From contig JAOZOL010000094.1 of assembly GCA_029933295.1 (NCBI GenBank), positions 1 through 8,585 of the forward strand: a DNA stretch of 8,585 nucleotides. Direction: 5' to 3'. The position numbers and the translations under genes were made by a program. This DNA comes from Desulfobacterales bacterium (lineage in GTDB: Bacteria; Desulfobacterota; Desulfobacteria; Desulfobacterales; Desulfosalsimonadaceae). Shown here one piece after another: positions 7,736-8,585 of the stretch. The notes under the pieces are model-generated. The model was not told the origin of the DNA, made no database searches, and saw only the letters and a program-made list of their open reading frames with translations. Every line of letters starts with the position of its first letter. Positions within the stretch are counted from its first letter, which is position 1.

Positions 7736-7763
7736 GAAGGTAGAAGGCTGAAGGGGAAAGGCT
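7736..7763 (+). repeat. Four-copy degenerate heptad tandem repeat (GAAGGNN)
   Basis: Four consecutive heptamers read GAAGGTA, GAAGGCT, GAAGGGG and AAAGGCT, starting 3 bases past the stop codon of the binding-protein gene. This purine-rich run opens the repeat-rich spacer. It has the look of the GAAGG-type intergenic repeats I associate with deltaproteobacterial genomes, though I cannot count copies here. Confidence 0.6.
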
Positions 7764-7766
7764 ATG

Positions 7767-7789
7767 AACATCGAACGCCCAACATCGAA
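7767..7789 (+). repeat. AACATCGAA direct repeat pair
   Basis: AACATCGAA occurs at 7767-7775 and again at 7781-7789, 14 bases apart. Part of it, ATCGAACG (7770-7777), is found inverted as CGTTCGAT at 7915-7922 on the far side of the palindrome at 7826-7851, so the whole 7766-7922 block has partial dyad symmetry. Confidence 0.55.
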
Positions 7790-7825
7790 TTTCGCCTATT
7801 TATTTTTGCTAAAATATCATGCAAG

Positions 7826-7851
7826 GGCGGATTAGCGGAGGGTAATCCGCC
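7826..7851. repeat. REP-like palindrome (GGCGGATTA / TAATCCGCC)
   Basis: GGCGGATTA (7826-7834) and TAATCCGCC (7843-7851) form a perfect 9-bp stem around the 8-base loop GCGGAGGG. No T run follows, so it is not a standard terminator. Palindromes of this GGCGGATTA type are familiar from intergenic regions of many proteobacteria, often in many copies, and resemble REP elements mobilised by TnpA-REP (RAYT) transposases; no such transposase is in the window. At the end of a long operon it might also stabilise the 3' end of the transcript. Confidence 0.65.
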
Positions 7852-7941
7852 GTATGTCTCAACCAGATTCGCCGACATCCTTACTTAATTCCAACAATAA
7901 AATACTGATTTCCACGTTCGATCTTAAAAAACCTTCCTCCA

Positions 7942-7965
7942 ACTTGTACAAAAAACTGGACAAGT
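7942..7965 (+). promoter_or_regulatory. Upstream operator-like repeat of yefM-yoeB
   Basis: TTGTACA (7944-7950) and TGGACAA (7957-7963) flank 6 bases, giving two TGTACA-like cores (TGTACA and TGGACA) 12 bp apart centre to centre. As I recall it, the E. coli yefM-yoeB operator is likewise built from paired palindromes with TGTACA cores about one helix turn apart. The second core coincides with the -35 box, so a bound YefM-YoeB complex would block RNA polymerase. A diverged second copy lies at 7983-8006. Confidence 0.65.
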
Positions 7966-7985
7966 ATTAATATATCTATTATACT
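7957..7985 (+). promoter_or_regulatory. Sigma-70 promoter of yefM-yoeB
   Basis: TGGACA (7957-7962, 5 of 6 matches to the -35 consensus) is separated by exactly 17 bases from TATACT (7980-7985, 5 of 6 matches to the -10). It lies 33 bases upstream of the yefM start. The perfect inverted repeat ACAAGTAT (7960-7967) / ATACTTGT (7981-7988) brackets the promoter spacer, so the promoter is embedded in operator-like sequence. Confidence 0.7.
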
Positions 7986-8006
7986 TGTAGAATAAATTAG
8001 ACAAAT
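7983..8006 (+). promoter_or_regulatory. Downstream operator-like repeat of yefM-yoeB
   Basis: This 24-base block matches the block at 7942-7965 in 19 of 24 positions and keeps the layout TTGTAGA, 6 bases, TAGACAA, again 12 bp centre to centre. It covers most of the -10 box and the likely transcription start. The cores are more degenerate than in the upstream copy, so it may be a weaker second site. Confidence 0.5.
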
Positions 8007-8018
8007 CAGGAGGATAGT

Positions 8019-8273
8019 ATGAGAATTATAAATTTCAGTGAAGCAAGAAACAATCTAAAGTCAGTATTGGATCAAGTTATTGATGATGCTGATTACACAG
8101 TAATTACCCGTCGTGACTCTGAAAATGCTGTTGTTATGTCATTAGAAACCTTTAATAGTTTTATGGAAACATTTTATCTTCTCAGGTCACCTGCCAATGC
8201 TGCCCATTTAACAAAATCAATTGAACAATTTAAAAACAAAAAAGTCCAAGAAAGGGATCTAATAGATGAGTAG
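8019..8273 (+). CDS. yefM: YefM-family antitoxin (Phd/YefM)
   Basis: This 84-residue protein is the antitoxin partner of YoeB: it binds and neutralises the toxin, and with it represses their own promoter. The N-terminus (MRIINFSEARNNLKSVLD) is the DNA-binding, dimer-forming Phd/YefM fold with S7, E8, A9, R10. VITR (28-31) and VVMSLE (38-43) complete that core, and YLLRSPAN (53-60) plus the following charged helix is the toxin-wrapping segment. The match to E. coli YefM (83 residues) is clear along its length. A strong AGGAGG (8008-8013) stands 5 bases before the ATG. The gene ends inside yoeB with an 8-base overlap, which couples translation and favours antitoxin excess. The pair sits after a repeat island, as expected for a horizontally acquired module. 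Confidence 0.96.
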   Translation: MRIINFSEARNNLKSVLDQVIDDADYTVITRRDSENAVVMSLETFNSFMETFYLLRSPANAAHLTKSIEQFKNKKVQERDLIDE

Positions 8274-8526
8274 AAAATTAGCTTGGACTGATGAAGCATG
8301 GAAGGATTACATATATTGGCAGACACAAGACAAGAAGACACTAAAACGAATCAACAAACTCATTAATGATACAATGAGGCAACCGTTTGAGGGCATAGGA
8401 AAACCTGAACCTTTGAGAGAAAATTTATCTGGTTTTTGGTCACGAAGAATTGATGACACAAATCGATTAGTTTATGCTGTTGATGATGATTTTATTACTA
8501 TCATTTCATGTAGATATCATTACTAA
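8266..8526 (+). CDS. yoeB: YoeB-family mRNA interferase toxin
   Basis: YoeB is a RelE-superfamily endoribonuclease that binds the ribosome and cuts mRNA in the A site, stopping translation. This 86-residue protein matches E. coli YoeB (84 residues) nearly end to end. The catalytic residues E46, R65, H83 and Y84 of E. coli correspond to E48 (in GKPEPL), R67 (in NRLVY), H85 and Y86 (CRYHY at the C-terminus), so the toxin should be active. PFEGIGKPEPL (40-50) and LSGFWSRRI (54-62) are family hallmarks. The start overlaps the last 8 bases of yefM; AAAGGGA (8251-8257) inside yefM is the likely ribosome binding site. There is no truncation or frameshift. No terminator is evident in the remaining 59 bases. 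Confidence 0.96.
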   Translation: MSRKLAWTDEAWKDYIYWQTQDKKTLKRINKLINDTMRQPFEGIGKPEPLRENLSGFWSRRIDDTNRLVYAVDDDFITIISCRYHY

Positions 8527-8585
8527 TTCTTGCTTGTCGGACCAAATTAACTGTTTGAAAATTATTAAAATAGATGTTAAAAGTG

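Noticed and set aside
7733..7888. Open frame of 51 codons starting with GTG directly after the binding-protein stop codon
   Set aside because: It runs through the GAAGG repeat, the AACATCGAA repeat and the REP-like palindrome, has no separate ribosome binding site and reads like translated repeat DNA. It is not supported as a gene.
7884..8000. Minus-strand open stretch under the yefM promoter region
   Set aside because: It has no start codon with a ribosome binding site and overlaps the yefM promoter and operators. The stretch lacks recognisable domain features.
1..8585. CRISPR array, tRNA or rRNA gene, or transposase gene
   Set aside because: I saw no regularly spaced repeats of CRISPR length, no tRNA-like cloverleaf and no transposase-like reading frame on either strand.

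Overview
The window looks like chromosome from a Gram-negative, low-to-moderate GC bacterium. The gene set (long gamma-type PlsB, a MurU-AmgK fusion, a plant-type DapB) and the intergenic repeat style suggest a Desulfobacterales-like deltaproteobacterium (Desulfobacterota). This placement is an inference from remembered family patterns, not from a search.

Layout. Positions 1-395 hold a minus-strand gene for a 93-residue two-helix membrane protein with a C-terminal coiled coil, followed by an intrinsic terminator. A 257-base divergent spacer (396-652) holds candidate promoters for both directions. From 653 to 7732 four genes lie head to tail on the plus strand: plsB (glycerol-3-phosphate acyltransferase), a 570-residue fusion of a MurU-like uridylyltransferase with an AmgK-like sugar kinase, a plant-type dihydrodipicolinate reductase (dapB) and a YejA-like periplasmic peptide-binding protein. 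The spacings are 3, 93 and 6 bases, so this is probably one operon, with an AT-only inverted repeat in the single larger gap.

Positions 7733-8018 are a repeat-rich spacer: a GAAGG heptad tandem repeat, an AACATCGAA direct repeat and a REP-like 9-bp palindrome. A promoter with two operator-like repeats follows. Positions 8019-8526 hold a complete type II toxin-antitoxin pair, yefM-yoeB, whose genes overlap by 8 bases.

How the genes may work together. The four-gene block reads as an envelope-building set. PlsB starts phospholipid synthesis. MurU-AmgK would return recovered N-acetylmuramic acid to UDP-MurNAc. DapB serves the meso-diaminopimelate/lysine branch that supplies peptidoglycan cross-links. 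The YejA-like protein belongs to a binding-protein group that includes oligopeptide binders and, in Agrobacterium, a muropeptide importer (YejBEF-YepA). The attractive, untested reading is a salvage operon that captures peptidoglycan fragments, recycles the sugar and renews the peptide precursor. No permease or ATPase genes for the transporter are in view; the next genes are the repeat island and the toxin-antitoxin pair.
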